Shown in pieces: positions 17,429 to 26,596 of a stretch of DNA of 64,000 nt. The stretch's first letter is position 1. Each line of letters begins with the position of its first letter. Source of the stretch: Gemmata massiliana (GTDB taxonomy: Bacteria; Planctomycetota; Planctomycetia; Gemmatales; Gemmataceae); assembly GCA_000531095.1 (NCBI GenBank), contig HG799462.1, forward strand, positions 1,331,832-1,395,831, read 5' to 3'. The notes under the pieces were generated by a model. The model ran no database searches and was not told the DNA's origin. It saw only the letters and a list, made by a program, of their open reading frames with translations. Made by a program: the position numbers and the translations under genes.

Positions 17429-18052
17429 CTACGCGGCGACAGGGGCTGCCGGGGCCAATCCGACAAAATTCAGAACCACACCGAGGATGCGGTCCGGCTC
17501 GGCGATGAGATATTCGGCTGTATCGATCTCAAGTGTCGTTCCGGTGAGACGCAGAAACTTCCACCCTTCACCGTCCGTCACGCACCCGTAAACGGTCGTG
17601 ATTTCCGGGGTCCGCGTGCGGTTGAAACGCAGAGCCGCGACCATCGCCGCCGCACACTGCCCCAACCCGCCCATGATGCTCTCGTTCTTGGCTTCGGTGA
17701 CCATCATTACCGGAGCCGTGACGGTATCGAGTTGCGGCGGGTACCCGAGAATGAAGTCGCACACGCCGGTCAACTCCGTGGCCGCGTCCACGTCGAACGC
17801 GACACCCGAGTAGAACGAGATCCGCCCGTTCCCGACGCGCCACGCTTCCGCAAGTAACGGAGCGATGAGCATTTCCGACCGCGCTTTTTCAGTATTGATC
17901 GTCGTGGCGAGACCGCGTTTGTGGACGAGCCATGCGGCGACGGCGGAATCGACGGAAACGGGGGGAATGTGGCCGAACACATTCAGGCCCGTTTGCACCG
18001 TGATGCCGAAGTCCGACTGAACGCGGGCCAAATTGAAAGCACTGTAAGCCAC
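17429..18052 (-). CDS. Predicted PD-(D/E)XK nuclease-fold protein, function unknown
   Basis: Start GTG 18052 is chosen because GGGGAGG precedes it by 7 nt; longer versions lack a ribosome site. In the 207-aa product, Asp99 (TGVCDFILGYPP), Glu120-Ala-Lys122 (MMVTEAKNES) and Gln132 (LGQCAAAM) have the spacing and surroundings of a PD-(D/E)XK active site with its following Q-containing helix. No methylase or DNA-binding partner is encoded nearby, so it may be a domesticated nuclease or have another role. The assignment is an inference from motif pattern. Confidence 0.68.
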   Translation of the reverse strand: MAYSAFNLARVQSDFGITVQTGLNVFGHIPPVSVDSAVAAWLVHKRGLATTINTEKARSEMLIAPLLAEAWRVGNGRISFYSGVAFDVDAATELTGVCDFILGYPPQLDTVTAPVMMVTEAKNESIMGGLGQCAAAMVAALRFNRTRTPEITTVYGCVTDGEGWKFLRLTGTTLEIDTAEYLIAEPDRILGVVLNFVGLAPAAPVAA

Positions 18053-18084
18053 TGCGACACCTCCCCGCCAGCATAGCGGCGCAG

Positions 18085-18681
18085 CTACTTGCTGTCGCTG
18101 GTGAATGATTTCAGCGACACACTGGCGGGGCCGCTCATGCGCACCAGCCCGAAGCCGTCCGCGTACCAGTACGAAACCACCTGGCCCGGGTTGCACTCCC
18201 AATCGACGCGGGCCGCGAGGATCTCACCGGCCGGGGTCTTCACTTTCTCGACCGGCCCGGATTTCATGTCGCCCCCGTGCCCCTCCGTGGTCCAGGTCTG
18301 TCCCTCTTTGTGCGGGAGTTTGAAGATGCACCACGGGACCGGGTACGTGGAGCCGTGTTCGGCAACCAGATAGATCCCCTTATCGCTGACCGACAGCGTC
18401 ATGTGGTGGCTCCGCTTGCCGCCCGCATGGACGTATTCGGTGGTGACGAGCGCCGCTCCGTTCTTCTCTTCGACCTGACTGATCTGGCGCGTGCTCTCCT
18501 GCTTGTTGCCGACGTCGTACACCCACGTCGTTCCGACTCGCGTCGGGTGCGCGAACCGCGGTTCTTTGGGCATCAGGTGTTTGGGCACCGGGGCCGCTGC
18601 CGCGTGGGGCGCGGTCGCATCCGCTAAGGACGCGAAACCGATCGCGATACCGATGCACAACCAAGAGGTAAAACGGGGCAC
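18085..18681 (-). CDS. Secreted protein of unknown function
   Basis: GTG 18681 has GGAGG 6 nt upstream and gives a proper signal peptide (VPRFTSWLCIGIAIGFASLADA), so I prefer it to a longer version. The 198-aa product has beta-rich segments: HPTRVGTTWVYDVG, ISQVEEKNGAALVTTEYV, HMTLSVSDKGIYLV, GQTWTTEG and VSYWYADGFGLVRMSG. These resemble the exported lipoprotein-like proteins in which a measurement-type beta-barrel repeats T-x-W and G-x-V motifs. It lies 32 bp upstream of the nuclease-like gene on the same strand and may be co-transcribed with it. Confidence 0.75.
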   Translation of the reverse strand: MPRFTSWLCIGIAIGFASLADATAPHAAAAPVPKHLMPKEPRFAHPTRVGTTWVYDVGNKQESTRQISQVEEKNGAALVTTEYVHAGGKRSHHMTLSVSDKGIYLVAEHGSTYPVPWCIFKLPHKEGQTWTTEGHGGDMKSGPVEKVKTPAGEILAARVDWECNPGQVVSYWYADGFGLVRMSGPASVSLKSFTSDSK

Positions 18682-19401
18682 GGGCGTCCTCCGCGTTGGT
18701 GGGTTCCCGATGATACCGCGCCGATCGCGGCCGTTGAAACGATGTCTACGAGCGACCTCTGGGTGATTTGTGATTTTTTGTCCACGTGTATACAATTGGG
18801 TAAAACAGGTACAGGGTGGCAGCGTGTGGGAGGGCAGTTTTGGGTGCTGACGTTAGCCGACGGGAGCAGATCGTCCGTGTGTGCAACGGGGAATGTTGGC
18901 GAATGTTAGCAATCGGGAGCGTGATTCTGAGCGATTTTTAGACGTAAACATTTGGGATTTCAGTGCTTATTGCAGAGGTGCGTTCGGGGAGTCTCCGGGA
19001 ATGTTAGCAAATGTCAGTGTGACTGCCGGGGGCGTGGCGGGTGGGTAAGTGTCTTTTCGTTTTCAACGGCCTGTGTCGGCTTCATTTCAACACGGTTCTC
19101 CCGGCGCTCGGGGAACTGGCGCTCTTCAGTGCATCAGATTCGGGCGACTGCGTGAAGTAGGCAATTAACGCAGGTTTCGGCCCGTTCTTTTTCCTCAGCG
19201 TTCGGCAGTTTCTGGCCGCAAAGCGAGAGCCTTCACGCTTTCAGAAGCCGCCGCACGCGACTCCACTTCAACACCGCATTAGTACGTGGACCGCCACTGC
19301 AAATGTCTGTTTTTGAACCTAGATGTTGTCTAAAATCGTCTATCAAAATCACGAAATGCGTTCTGGCAAAAAAGAAAACCGAAAAATATGCACTTTGAAA
19401 G
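18682..19401. other. 720-bp intergenic region with GTTAGC repeats
   Basis: No supported gene. The motif GAATGTTRGCRAATGTYAG occurs at 18891-18910 and 18999-19017 and recurs inverted near 26.7 kb. The region is more AT-rich than its surroundings and ends in a canonical promoter. Confidence 0.55.
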
Positions 19402-19430
19402 TTGACAGGTTTACTGAACAGGTGTATAAG
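19402..19430 (+). promoter_or_regulatory. Canonical sigma-70-type promoter
   Basis: TTGACA (19402-19407), 17-bp spacer, TATAAG (19425-19430). It lies about 75 bp ahead of the start at 19506. This is the best consensus promoter I noticed in the window. Confidence 0.75.
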
Positions 19431-19505
19431 TAGTGTGTCGGATGCAAATGAGGAGTTGGGAACAGCACCCGACGGGTGAAGCGGGAACAAGTGGGAGGGG
19501 CGACG

Positions 19506-19955
19506 ATGGAAAGCTGGCGTCTGGTATGGCGTGACGGGTTCGTGCCGGTCCTCTCGACTGCCGGGTTGGAATCGCTCCGCGACGCACTCCGCGGCGACGA
19601 TCCCCGGCTGACGCAGGGCAGCACCACCACCCCTCCGCCGCTGATGTGTGTGCAGGACTGGCCGGTCGAAGCCGCATGTGCCCTCGGGTTCTGTGGCTGG
19701 CAGGGCGACGAACTTGAGTCCGTGGGCCAGGTCGAAGAGTTCTTCGCCCGGGCCTGTTTCGAGGCCGATCAACGCCTCGGCGAGCCGGCCGCGTGCCGCT
19801 GGTTCCTCAACTGGTTCGATGACACCCCGCGCGACGAGATGCGCCGCGACCTGCTCGCCGAGGTCGAACAGGCCCTCGCTCAGCGCCTGCCGATCGATCG
19901 CGTCGGTCCCGAAATCGACCGGCTCGCGAAGCACCCCGAAATCACGGCCGCGTAA
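19506..19955 (+). CDS. Conserved hypothetical protein (149 aa)
   Basis: ATG 19506 follows GGGAGGGG at ideal spacing. The product begins MESWRLVWRDGFVPVLS and contains LMCVQDWPVEAACALGFCGWQGD and AACRWFLNWFDDTPRDEMRRDLLAEVEQAL. No signal peptide or membrane segment. I do not recognise a family. It is driven by the strong promoter at 19402 and is followed by two small genes on the same strand, which could form one transcript. Confidence 0.75.
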   Translation: MESWRLVWRDGFVPVLSTAGLESLRDALRGDDPRLTQGSTTTPPPLMCVQDWPVEAACALGFCGWQGDELESVGQVEEFFARACFEADQRLGEPAACRWFLNWFDDTPRDEMRRDLLAEVEQALAQRLPIDRVGPEIDRLAKHPEITAA

Positions 19956-20008
19956 ACCGCACGCACGAAACACTAAACAAGATAACACTAGCCGACCGGG
20001 AGTCCACC

Positions 20009-20200
20009 ATGTTTGAGGTAATCATTTGCACAGTTAGCTCGGGTCGGGTTCAACGCAAGGCGTTCACCAACTGGGAGGCGGCCCGTGCTTACGCGGACCG
20101 CTGGTCGGAAAAGGGCCGCGGGTATCGAGTTGCGCTCGAACGCATCGTTAAGCCGATGCCGCTTCGCGTGCTCCGCCCCGGTCGTTCGATGAGCATCTGA
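20009..20200 (+). CDS. Small hypothetical protein (63 aa)
   Basis: ATG 20009 follows GGGAG. The product (MFEVIICTVSSGRVQRKAF…) begins with a strand-helix pattern and ends in a basic tail (LRVLRPGRSMSI). Its short coding strand has the third-position GC bias of its neighbours, and the spacing (53 bp after the preceding gene) suggests co-transcription. Function unknown. Confidence 0.6.
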   Translation: MFEVIICTVSSGRVQRKAFTNWEAARAYADRWSEKGRGYRVALERIVKPMPLRVLRPGRSMSI

Positions 20201-20270
20201 CGCGCACAATCACCGCGGATCGCCCAAACGGTTTAACCCAAACATTCATCACAAAATACTGGATATCGCC

Positions 20271-20615
20271 ATGAACCCGATCTGCCGCCACTGCGTGAAG
20301 TCGAAGGTCAACCGTCCCCGCGGGCTGTGCTGGAGCTGCTACTACACCCCGGGCGTGAAGGAACTGTACCCGTCCACGTCGAAGTACGCCCGCCGCGGGG
20401 TCGGTAACTTCACCGGTAGCGCGCCGCTGCCCTCGTCCCCGACGACCGCGGCCCCGGGTTCGCCCGAAAAGCTGGCCGTTCTTGAACAACGGGCGAAACT
20501 GAAACAGGCGATTTTCCACCCGGCCGACGCGCGGTTCGAGGGCGATCCCCGGCCGCTGGAGTTCATGAAGAACAAGGGCCGCAGCGCTGTGAGCGAGATG
20601 TCGTGTGTGGCGTGA
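20271..20615 (+). CDS. Small zinc-ribbon-like protein
   Basis: The 114-aa product opens with CRHCVKSKVNRPRGLCWSC, four cysteines as CxxC-x11-CxxC, likely a structural zinc site. After YYTPGVKELYPSTSKYARRG comes a low-complexity Pro/Ser linker and a helix LAVLEQRAKLKQ, which resembles the tail of a regulatory or DNA/RNA-binding protein. No known family is assigned. A strong hairpin terminator follows at 20683. Confidence 0.72.
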   Translation: MNPICRHCVKSKVNRPRGLCWSCYYTPGVKELYPSTSKYARRGVGNFTGSAPLPSSPTTAAPGSPEKLAVLEQRAKLKQAIFHPADARFEGDPRPLEFMKNKGRSAVSEMSCVA

Positions 20616-20682
20616 CCGCAAAAAGTCGCGGGTCGCGGCCGAATCCCGATTCCTGAACCGTAGGGGCGCCCCATTTCATCGT

Positions 20683-20727
20683 CAGAACGTCGCCGGCAGC
20701 CTCGCTCACTGCCGGCGACGCATTCTG
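20683..20727 (+). terminator. Hairpin terminator after the zinc-ribbon gene
   Basis: GTCGCCGGCAG (20689-20699) pairs with 20709-20719, extended outward by CAGAA/TTCTG; followed by CCCCTTTTGG. Confidence 0.65.
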
Positions 20728-21321
20728 ACCCCTTTTGGCGCCGGCCTACCGCAGCAATCGGTCGATGACGTCGCGACCCGCGTCAAAACACGAGATCCGG
20801 GCGAATACAGGAAGCGTTTCGCCCGTTTCTCGCCGACGGTCGCCCGTTGTGTGCGGGCGACCGTCGTGCTTTCGCGACGTTTCTGCACTGTTCTGGGGCT
20901 TTCTGCTCATTTGCGGCTCCAAATGCGGCTAACAGAGCCGCAACAGTCCGAAAATCGCGTGATTCGGCCTCCGTCCGCACAATTCCTCGGCAAGTGACAA
21001 CCGGTTGTCACCGCGTCCCACGCACAACGTGTCTAATCGTGGGGGAGTTACGCGGTTTGTGCAAATTGGGCGGAACAGATCTGTGAACCTCGGGCCAGTT
21101 GCGGTGGTCACCCTAATACCTGGCGCGATTCCGCCTGCAATGTGGGTTGGGCGCGGTGTTCACCCGTTCGGGTGTCTGGCGCACTCATTATTCCGGCCGT
21201 GCGCCCGCTCCCCCAGGTGTCGAAAAGCCAATTCCCCCGTCGCCGCAACCCCATACGGAATCGTGGCGTAGAATTGGGGAGCGTTTTACGGACGAGTGAT
21301 GCACAACGGAGGGACACGATC
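20728..21321. other. 594-bp gap upstream of csrA
   Basis: No supported gene. Holds a 13-bp perfect hairpin (20834-20846 with 20854-20866) and a perfect 18-nt palindrome at 20994-21011; otherwise nothing stands out. Confidence 0.5.
20994..21011. promoter_or_regulatory. Perfect 18-nt palindrome, possible operator
   Basis: GTGACAACCGGTTGTCAC is fully self-complementary, 310 bp before csrA. Its size and symmetry suit a homodimeric regulator; none is identified. Confidence 0.4.
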
Positions 21322-21537
21322 ATGCTCGTTCTGAGCCGTAAACTGGGTGAGAAGATCTTCATCGGTGAGAACATCTGTATCACGGTCGTGGACATCGATC
21401 GCGGCAAGATTCGGTTGGGAATCGAAGCCCCGCGAGACGTTCCGATCTACCGTCAGGAGTTGCTCCCGCTGAACCAGCAGCAACAGAGGGCCGACGCGGC
21501 GGCAGCGGGTCAGACGGGTGTTCCGACCGTTTCCTGA
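21322..21537 (+). CDS. csrA: Carbon storage regulator CsrA (translational regulator)
   Basis: ATG 21322 follows GGAGGGAC and starts the typical MLVLSRKLGEKIFIG. The 71-aa product then has ITVVDIDRGKIRLGIEAP and VPIYRQEL, the conserved beta-strand core and RNA-binding surface (R6-type and VP-x-YR residues) of CsrA. CsrA binds GGA motifs in mRNA leaders and represses or stabilises translation of metabolic, motility and biofilm genes. The tail LNQQQQRADAAAAG extends past the core, as in many homologues. A hairpin follows at 21612. Confidence 0.97.
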   Translation: MLVLSRKLGEKIFIGENICITVVDIDRGKIRLGIEAPRDVPIYRQELLPLNQQQQRADAAAAGQTGVPTVS

Positions 21538-21611
21538 CGTTCTCCGCTCGTAACTCACTTCCCCTCCCGGATTTGTGCTTCCGGTCACTCTGGTTTGCTT
21601 CATCCAGGGTC

Positions 21612-21653
21612 GCGTGGCGGGCGGTGCTCCCAGGTGAGCGCCGCCCGCCACGC
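21612..21653 (+). terminator. Hairpin after csrA
   Basis: GCGTGGCGGGCGG (21612-21624) pairs with the complementary 13 nt ending at 21653; followed by ATTTGG. Likely terminator. Confidence 0.6.
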
Positions 21654-21734
21654 ATTTGGTCCCTCCAACCGGTCGTTTCACCGCGCTCTAGAGTTGCGTC
21701 GCCCGTGATTCGATCTCCAGTGGAGGAGCGGACA

Positions 21735-22001
21735 ATGGCGTCGCCGGCAATGATCCTGGGTTGGAAGCAAGAGGGCCGGGCCGAGGGCTTCGCCGAAGGG
21801 CTGGCGTCGGGGATGATCGAAGCCCGGCGCGAGGACTTGCTGAAACTGCTGCGGGTGAAGTTCGTCACCATTCCACCGGAACTCAGCGCCGCGGTGCGGA
21901 GCGAAAACACGCTCGATCCGCTCACTTACTGGTTCGACGCGGCACTCGCGGCCCCGACGCTCGAAGCATTCGCGGTGATGATCCGTTCCGGGGTGCGGTG
22001 A
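21735..22001 (+). CDS. Small protein resembling the C-terminal part of Rpn/DUF4351-type proteins
   Basis: ATG 21735 follows GTGGAGGAG. The 88-aa product is GWKQEGRAEGFAEGLASGMIEARREDLLKLL followed by RVKFVTIPPEL and LDPLTYWFDAALAAPTLEAF. Proteins of the Rpn (PDDEXK transposase-like) group end in this kind of G-x-x-E-G/A-E-G helix plus LLxLLxxRF pattern. No nuclease domain is encoded upstream, so it may be a freestanding tail domain or a remnant. The good ribosome site argues that it is translated. Confidence 0.6.
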   Translation: MASPAMILGWKQEGRAEGFAEGLASGMIEARREDLLKLLRVKFVTIPPELSAAVRSENTLDPLTYWFDAALAAPTLEAFAVMIRSGVR

Positions 22002-22096
22002 GTTCTCGGTTCCACCTCTTGCTTTGAGCCGGTGCCGCGTTCACACTGAAACACTCTTCATTTTGAAACGCGGAACCCAGAACCCGGAACTTGCTC

Positions 22097-23035
22097 ATGG
22101 CAGAACCAATTACGATCGCCACTTGGCCGTTCGGTAAGACTGCGGTCGAGGCCGCAATGAAGGTGCTCGCGCGAGGTGAACCCGCTCTCGACGCGGCTCT
22201 AGCCGGGGCACAGGCGGTCGAAGACGATACGAGTATCCGCAACTCGGTGGGTTTTGGGAGTTTGCCGGACCGCTTGGGCCGGCTCACGCTAGATGCGTGT
22301 GTGATGGACGGGCGGACGCTCGCGTGCGGCTCTGTGGCGTGCGTCGAGCACATCCGGCACCCTGCCGCTCTCGCGCGTCGTGTGATGGAAAAGACCCCGC
22401 ACGTAATGCTCGTGGGCGACGGCGCGAAATGGTTCGCGCTCCAGCAGGGGTTCCCGCTGGAAGTTCCATACACGGCCGACAGCATCAAGGAGTGGCTCGA
22501 CGCGCACCCCGACCTGAAAAAGAAAGAAAAGGCCGGTAAATCGCCGGTTCGGGCCGATGGTGCCGCGGACATCACCATAAACGAGTTCAACCACGACACC
22601 GTGACGGTGCTGTCGTTGGACAAGAAGGGGCACCTGGGCGGCGTCTGCACCACGAGCGGGTTGGGGTACAAATTGCCCGGCCGCGTCGGGGATTCGCCCA
22701 TCATCGGGGCCGGGTTGTACGTGGACGACCTCGCGGGCGCGGCCGGCGGGACCGGTGTGGGTGAAGAGATCATCCGCATCGGCGGGAGCCTGTTCATCGC
22801 CGAGCAGATGCGCGCCGGCAAAACGCCCCAGGAAGCGTGCGAACTGGCCTGCAAACGAGCGAATGCGGCCGCCGGGCGCCGCGGCGTTCATCCGGCCCGG
22901 GTCGCGTTCCTGGCGCTCGATCCGAAGGGCAACGTCGGAGCGGCCTGCACCGAGAAGACCGACTTCAAGTATGCCGTTGGTCGCGGCGACAAGGTGGAAC
23001 TGCTCACCGCCAAGGAGATCGGGCCGACCGCCTGA
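22097..23035 (+). CDS. N4-(beta-N-acetylglucosaminyl)-L-asparaginase-type Ntn hydrolase
   Basis: ATG 22097 gives 312 aa. The pattern is that of the aspartylglucosaminidase/isoaspartyl peptidase family: HDTVTVLSLDKKGHLGGVCTTSGLGYK, with Thr168 as the expected autocatalytic N-terminal nucleophile after cleavage following Asp, then PGRVGDSPIIGAGLYVDD and GVGEEIIR. Family enzymes hydrolyse the N-glycan-Asn bond or isoaspartyl peptides. No signal peptide is visible, so it is predicted cytoplasmic. Neighbours give no pathway clue. Confidence 0.92.
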   Translation: MAEPITIATWPFGKTAVEAAMKVLARGEPALDAALAGAQAVEDDTSIRNSVGFGSLPDRLGRLTLDACVMDGRTLACGSVACVEHIRHPAALARRVMEKTPHVMLVGDGAKWFALQQGFPLEVPYTADSIKEWLDAHPDLKKKEKAGKSPVRADGAADITINEFNHDTVTVLSLDKKGHLGGVCTTSGLGYKLPGRVGDSPIIGAGLYVDDLAGAAGGTGVGEEIIRIGGSLFIAEQMRAGKTPQEACELACKRANAAAGRRGVHPARVAFLALDPKGNVGAACTEKTDFKYAVGRGDKVELLTAKEIGPTA

Positions 23036-23169
23036 TCGGTCGCTGGGAGCGGGATTCGGGACACAAAGCGGCGGCGTGAATTCGGTTTCTTCCCGAATCC
23101 CCGGTCATTTCGCTTCGAGTGGTGGGTAGAATTGATCTGTCCCACGTTTTCAGAGCGCGGAGGGGCGGA

Positions 23170-24345
23170 ATGTCGTTGGTGGTAGTCCGGTGCCCGGCGT
23201 GTCGGGGTGCGTCTCGTGTTCCGCCCGACGTCCTGGGGCAAATGGTCGGCTGTCCGCGCTGTCAGGCTCCGTTCGTGGCAGCAGAAGACATCGCCCCAGT
23301 GTTGATGCCGTCGCGATCAAACAGTTCGTCTAGTCGCTCTGATTCCCGACCCCCGCGCGAAGCGCCAACCCGTTCGCCGTCTCGTCCGACTGCGGCGGTC
23401 CCCATCGCGCCTCCACGCCGGCGCCGACCCGAGCTTTCACGCGAAGAAACTGAAAGATCGGCATCGAATCCGGCCCCCGTACTTGCGAACGAGGTACCCG
23501 ATCCCGAGCACGATCCCCACTTGCGGCCCGTTGCCGGGTTGCCGGTGTCGGTGCTCGTCGGCTTCGCCCTGATGCCGTTCGGCATTCCGCTGCTGTGGTT
23601 CGTGAGCCCGCTAGTTACCGGACAGGAAGCCGCTCTTTCACTCGCGGTGCCGGTGTCTCTGGCGATCGCGGCATCGGCCCTCTGTTTGGGCGTGGTCTAC
23701 ACCATCGACTGGACCGCCGCGACGCGCATCAAGGGCGTGTTGATCCTCGTCGGCCTGTCGTACTTCAGTGCGGCCGGCTTATTCTTCCTGAAGAAAGACC
23801 TGATGGACCGGGTCCAGAAGTTCTTCAGCGTGACTCCCCAGTGGTACCCCGTTACGGCAAAGGACAGGAGCTACCGGATTCAAATGCCGTTCCCGGCCCC
23901 GGAAGGGGAGAAGGAACGGTTGCTGCGCGGGATGGTCCGGATGACCGACGTTCGGACCGCCCAGTACCAGCCCGACGGACCGAAAGGGCCAACATTCCGG
24001 TACTGCTGTGGCGTGGGGCAGACCGTGCCGAACGCGGGTGATCTCGCCGACGGGTGGCTCGCTCCGATTCGCGAGCAGATGTGGTTCGCCCGCGTCGACG
24101 AGCAGCTCAAGCGCGAGTTCGGCAAACCGGTCGAGGGCCAATCGATTCGGCACCCGTCGGAGCCGGACTTGAGCGGGCGCCAGTGGGTGTTCAAACCGGA
24201 TAACGGTCCGTCCGTGCGCATTGTGCAGATCTTCGTTGTCAGCGGGCGCGTGTATTACCTGTCCGCTGAGGGGCCGGAACTGGCGCCGAACGACGATCCG
24301 GCCGAGCGCTTCTTCGGCTCGTTTGAGCTTCTCGCGCGGAAATAG
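23170..24345 (+). CDS. Zinc-ribbon membrane protein of unknown function
   Basis: ATG 23170 follows GGAGGGGCGG. The 391-aa product begins with a zinc ribbon (CPACRGASRVPPDVLGQMVGCPRC; cysteines 8, 11, 28 and 31), the MJ0042-type finger common in planctomycetes. A Ser/Arg/Pro-rich linker and then two to three hydrophobic segments follow at about residues 120-215 (VLVGFALMPFGIPLLWFVSP, LSLAVPVSLAIAASALCLGVV, GVLILVGLSYFSAAGLFFL). The C-terminal 190 residues are soluble and unrecognised. The ribbon is presumably cytoplasmic. Confidence 0.8.
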   Translation: MSLVVVRCPACRGASRVPPDVLGQMVGCPRCQAPFVAAEDIAPVLMPSRSNSSSSRSDSRPPREAPTRSPSRPTAAVPIAPPRRRRPELSREETERSASNPAPVLANEVPDPEHDPHLRPVAGLPVSVLVGFALMPFGIPLLWFVSPLVTGQEAALSLAVPVSLAIAASALCLGVVYTIDWTAATRIKGVLILVGLSYFSAAGLFFLKKDLMDRVQKFFSVTPQWYPVTAKDRSYRIQMPFPAPEGEKERLLRGMVRMTDVRTAQYQPDGPKGPTFRYCCGVGQTVPNAGDLADGWLAPIREQMWFARVDEQLKREFGKPVEGQSIRHPSEPDLSGRQWVFKPDNGPSVRIVQIFVVSGRVYYLSAEGPELAPNDDPAERFFGSFELLARK

Positions 24346-24423
24346 GACGGGCGGCCCGCGCTCGGGTAAAATGAGCACGGCGCCCTCCGCTTCCGCACCA
24401 AACACCGAACGCCGAACATCTCG

Positions 24424-25707
24424 ATGCAAGTCCGCTCGCTACCCGTGTTGCAGAACTGGGACTGCCATTCCTGTGGCGACTGCTGTCGCTCGTATGCGGT
24501 GCCCGCGACCGCCGAAGAGCGCCGGCGCATTGAGGGTCAGGGCTGGGAGTCGTTGCCGGAATTCCAGGGCGTTCCGTTCTTCGTGAAGCGCGGCGGCGAG
24601 TTCTACCTGAACCACCGCGCCGACGGTGGGTGCGTGTTTCTGGGCGCGGACAACCTGTGCCGCATTCACGGGAAGTTCGGTTCGGCCGCGAAACCGCTCG
24701 CGTGCCGCATCTACCCGTTCCTCTTGGTACCGGCCGGCGATCACTGGAACCTCGGATTACGGCTCGCGTGCCCCTCGGCGACGGAGAACAAGGGGCGCGC
24801 GCTCAGCGCGCAACTCGGCGACGCACGCGAGTACGCGGCGTTCTTCGAGAGCACGACGTCGAGGGGCGCCCTCGAAGCTCCTCCGCCTCCGCTGCAAGGA
24901 TCGCAGGCCATATCGTGGAGCGATGTGGGGCGCATCGCGACCGCGTTCTCGAAACTGCTGGCCGACGAAGACGACCCGTTCGAGCGGCGCTGGCGCAAGA
25001 TCCTCTTCATCGTCATGATGTTGCGCAAAGCGACGTTCGATGGTGGCGGCGATCCCAAAAAGGCCGTCACGGGCGGGAAGCTGAGCGAACTGCTCCACGT
25101 ACTCGGTCTCGCGGCCGAAGACGAAGAACCCGCATCGGCCATCGAGGTGAAGCGGCCCGGTTGGGCCGGGCGCACCGTGTTCCGGCAACTCGTGGCCGTG
25201 TTCTCCCGCAAGGACCACGGTGCCGAGAAGGGGATCGCTCAGCGCGGACCGGTGAGCCGGTTCATGTCCGCGGTGAAGTTCGCGAGCGCACGGGGGCGCG
25301 TTCCGAAGGTCCATGCCGCTCTACCGGACGCGGCCACGTTCGCGGCGGGCGAAATCCCGCTCGGCGCGCTGAGTGATACGACTGTGTCGCTGCTCGTGCG
25401 CTGGCACCGGATGAAAATCGAGTCACTCCAGTTCTGTGGCGCGCCGAACTTCGGGCTGAGCGTGTGGGAAGGAATCGAGTCGCTGGCCCTCACGTTCCCC
25501 GCGGCTATGTGGCTCGCGCGCGTGCTCGTCGCGGGCGGCAAAACGCCCGACGCGGCCGTAACACAGGCCGTGCGCATGGTGGACGACAACTTCGGTTTCA
25601 ACCCGCTGCTCGGCTCGGTGCGCCAGAAGTTCGCGCTCCGACTGATCGCGAACCGCGGCGACCTCCCGCGTCTGGTCGCGTGGTACGGTCGAGTGGACGA
25701 CGAATAG
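24424..25707 (+). CDS. YkgJ-family cysteine-cluster protein
   Basis: The 427-aa product carries the YkgJ signature: CHSCGDCCRSY (Cys14, 17, 20 and 21), then GGCVFLGADNLCRIHGKFG and PLACRIYPFLL, together giving seven or eight cysteines that probably bind an Fe-S cluster or zinc. Family members are of uncertain function; some are linked to flagellin methylation (FliB-like). The 250-residue C-terminal extension is mostly helical and unassigned. Convergent with the WD40 gene 10 bp downstream. Confidence 0.86.
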   Translation: MQVRSLPVLQNWDCHSCGDCCRSYAVPATAEERRRIEGQGWESLPEFQGVPFFVKRGGEFYLNHRADGGCVFLGADNLCRIHGKFGSAAKPLACRIYPFLLVPAGDHWNLGLRLACPSATENKGRALSAQLGDAREYAAFFESTTSRGALEAPPPPLQGSQAISWSDVGRIATAFSKLLADEDDPFERRWRKILFIVMMLRKATFDGGGDPKKAVTGGKLSELLHVLGLAAEDEEPASAIEVKRPGWAGRTVFRQLVAVFSRKDHGAEKGIAQRGPVSRFMSAVKFASARGRVPKVHAALPDAATFAAGEIPLGALSDTTVSLLVRWHRMKIESLQFCGAPNFGLSVWEGIESLALTFPAAMWLARVLVAGGKTPDAAVTQAVRMVDDNFGFNPLLGSVRQKFALRLIANRGDLPRLVAWYGRVDDE

Positions 25708-25717
25708 AACGTTCGCA

Positions 25718-26596
25718 TCATTCATCCACGTCGAACTGCACGAGGCGCCCGTCGGCGGTACCGCACACGCCGGCGGACCCGTCCGCGGTGAACGCGAGAC
25801 ACGTTAGCGGGCCGCAATCCCAGTCGTACTCGCGAACGACGTCCCACATTTCCGGGTTCCACAATTTCAATCGCCCGTCGTCCCCGACGGTTGCGAACCG
25901 ATCGGCAGAAGGAATAAACGCTGCGTCGCGAAACGGCGCCTCAATCATCCGGTCCGCCTTGCTCGTGCCCGTCGAAATGTCGAGGATGTGAAACTCGCCG
26001 TCCCACCCGAACACGCAGGTGCCACTGTCGCGGCCGAATGAGACGAACCCGGGCGATGTGAATTTGTAGTCTTTGGGCATCCGGTGGCGGTAGTCCAGCC
26101 CGCCCGAAACCGCGAACCGCAACTCGAAGCCGTCGTGCCAAATGCCGGCCAGGAATTCACCATTTGGGCTGAACGCGAGCCGACTGAATGGCGACCAGAA
26201 ATCGAACCCGGTGATCGACCGCAAGGCGGGTAGTGCCCACCGCTCCAACTTTGCTTGTTCGGAGGAGTTGCGGACGCTGGTCGCGACCAGTACTTTGCCG
26301 TCCGGCGAAACGGCGACACCGCCCGTAAACCGAACGGCCGGCTTCGGCGGAAGCGAAACGGGGGCGACGATTCTGTCGAGCCAGAGCCGTCCGAAGGTAA
26401 CGCGCGCAGTCCATTGGGCGCCCGGTGCGAACGCAATCTGATCGGACGTTCCGAATCCCTGCGTGTTGTGCGCTGGTTCGCCCGTGGCCCAGTGGAAGAT
26501 CCCAAAGGACTTGTTTCCAGCCGCGGCAACGAATCGACCGTCGGGCGATACGGCTACCGCTCGTACTTCACCCAGATCTGCCTCAATCAATCGCAT
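25718..26596 (-). CDS. WD40-repeat protein, short form
   Basis: ATG 26596 gives 292 aa with repeated blade motifs: VRAVAVSPDGRFVAAAG, GGVAVSPDGKVLVATS, SRLAFSPNGEFLAG and LTCLAFTADGSAGVCGTADGRLVQFDVDE at the end. The WD/FD-type blade ends are more diverged than in the kinase-linked repeats. A stand-alone beta-propeller of about six blades is the likely fold. It lies in tandem with a second WD40 gene and a WD40 fragment, all on the minus strand. Confidence 0.8.
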   Translation of the reverse strand: MRLIEADLGEVRAVAVSPDGRFVAAAGNKSFGIFHWATGEPAHNTQGFGTSDQIAFAPGAQWTARVTFGRLWLDRIVAPVSLPPKPAVRFTGGVAVSPDGKVLVATSVRNSSEQAKLERWALPALRSITGFDFWSPFSRLAFSPNGEFLAGIWHDGFELRFAVSGGLDYRHRMPKDYKFTSPGFVSFGRDSGTCVFGWDGEFHILDISTGTSKADRMIEAPFRDAAFIPSADRFATVGDDGRLKLWNPEMWDVVREYDWDCGPLTCLAFTADGSAGVCGTADGRLVQFDVDE

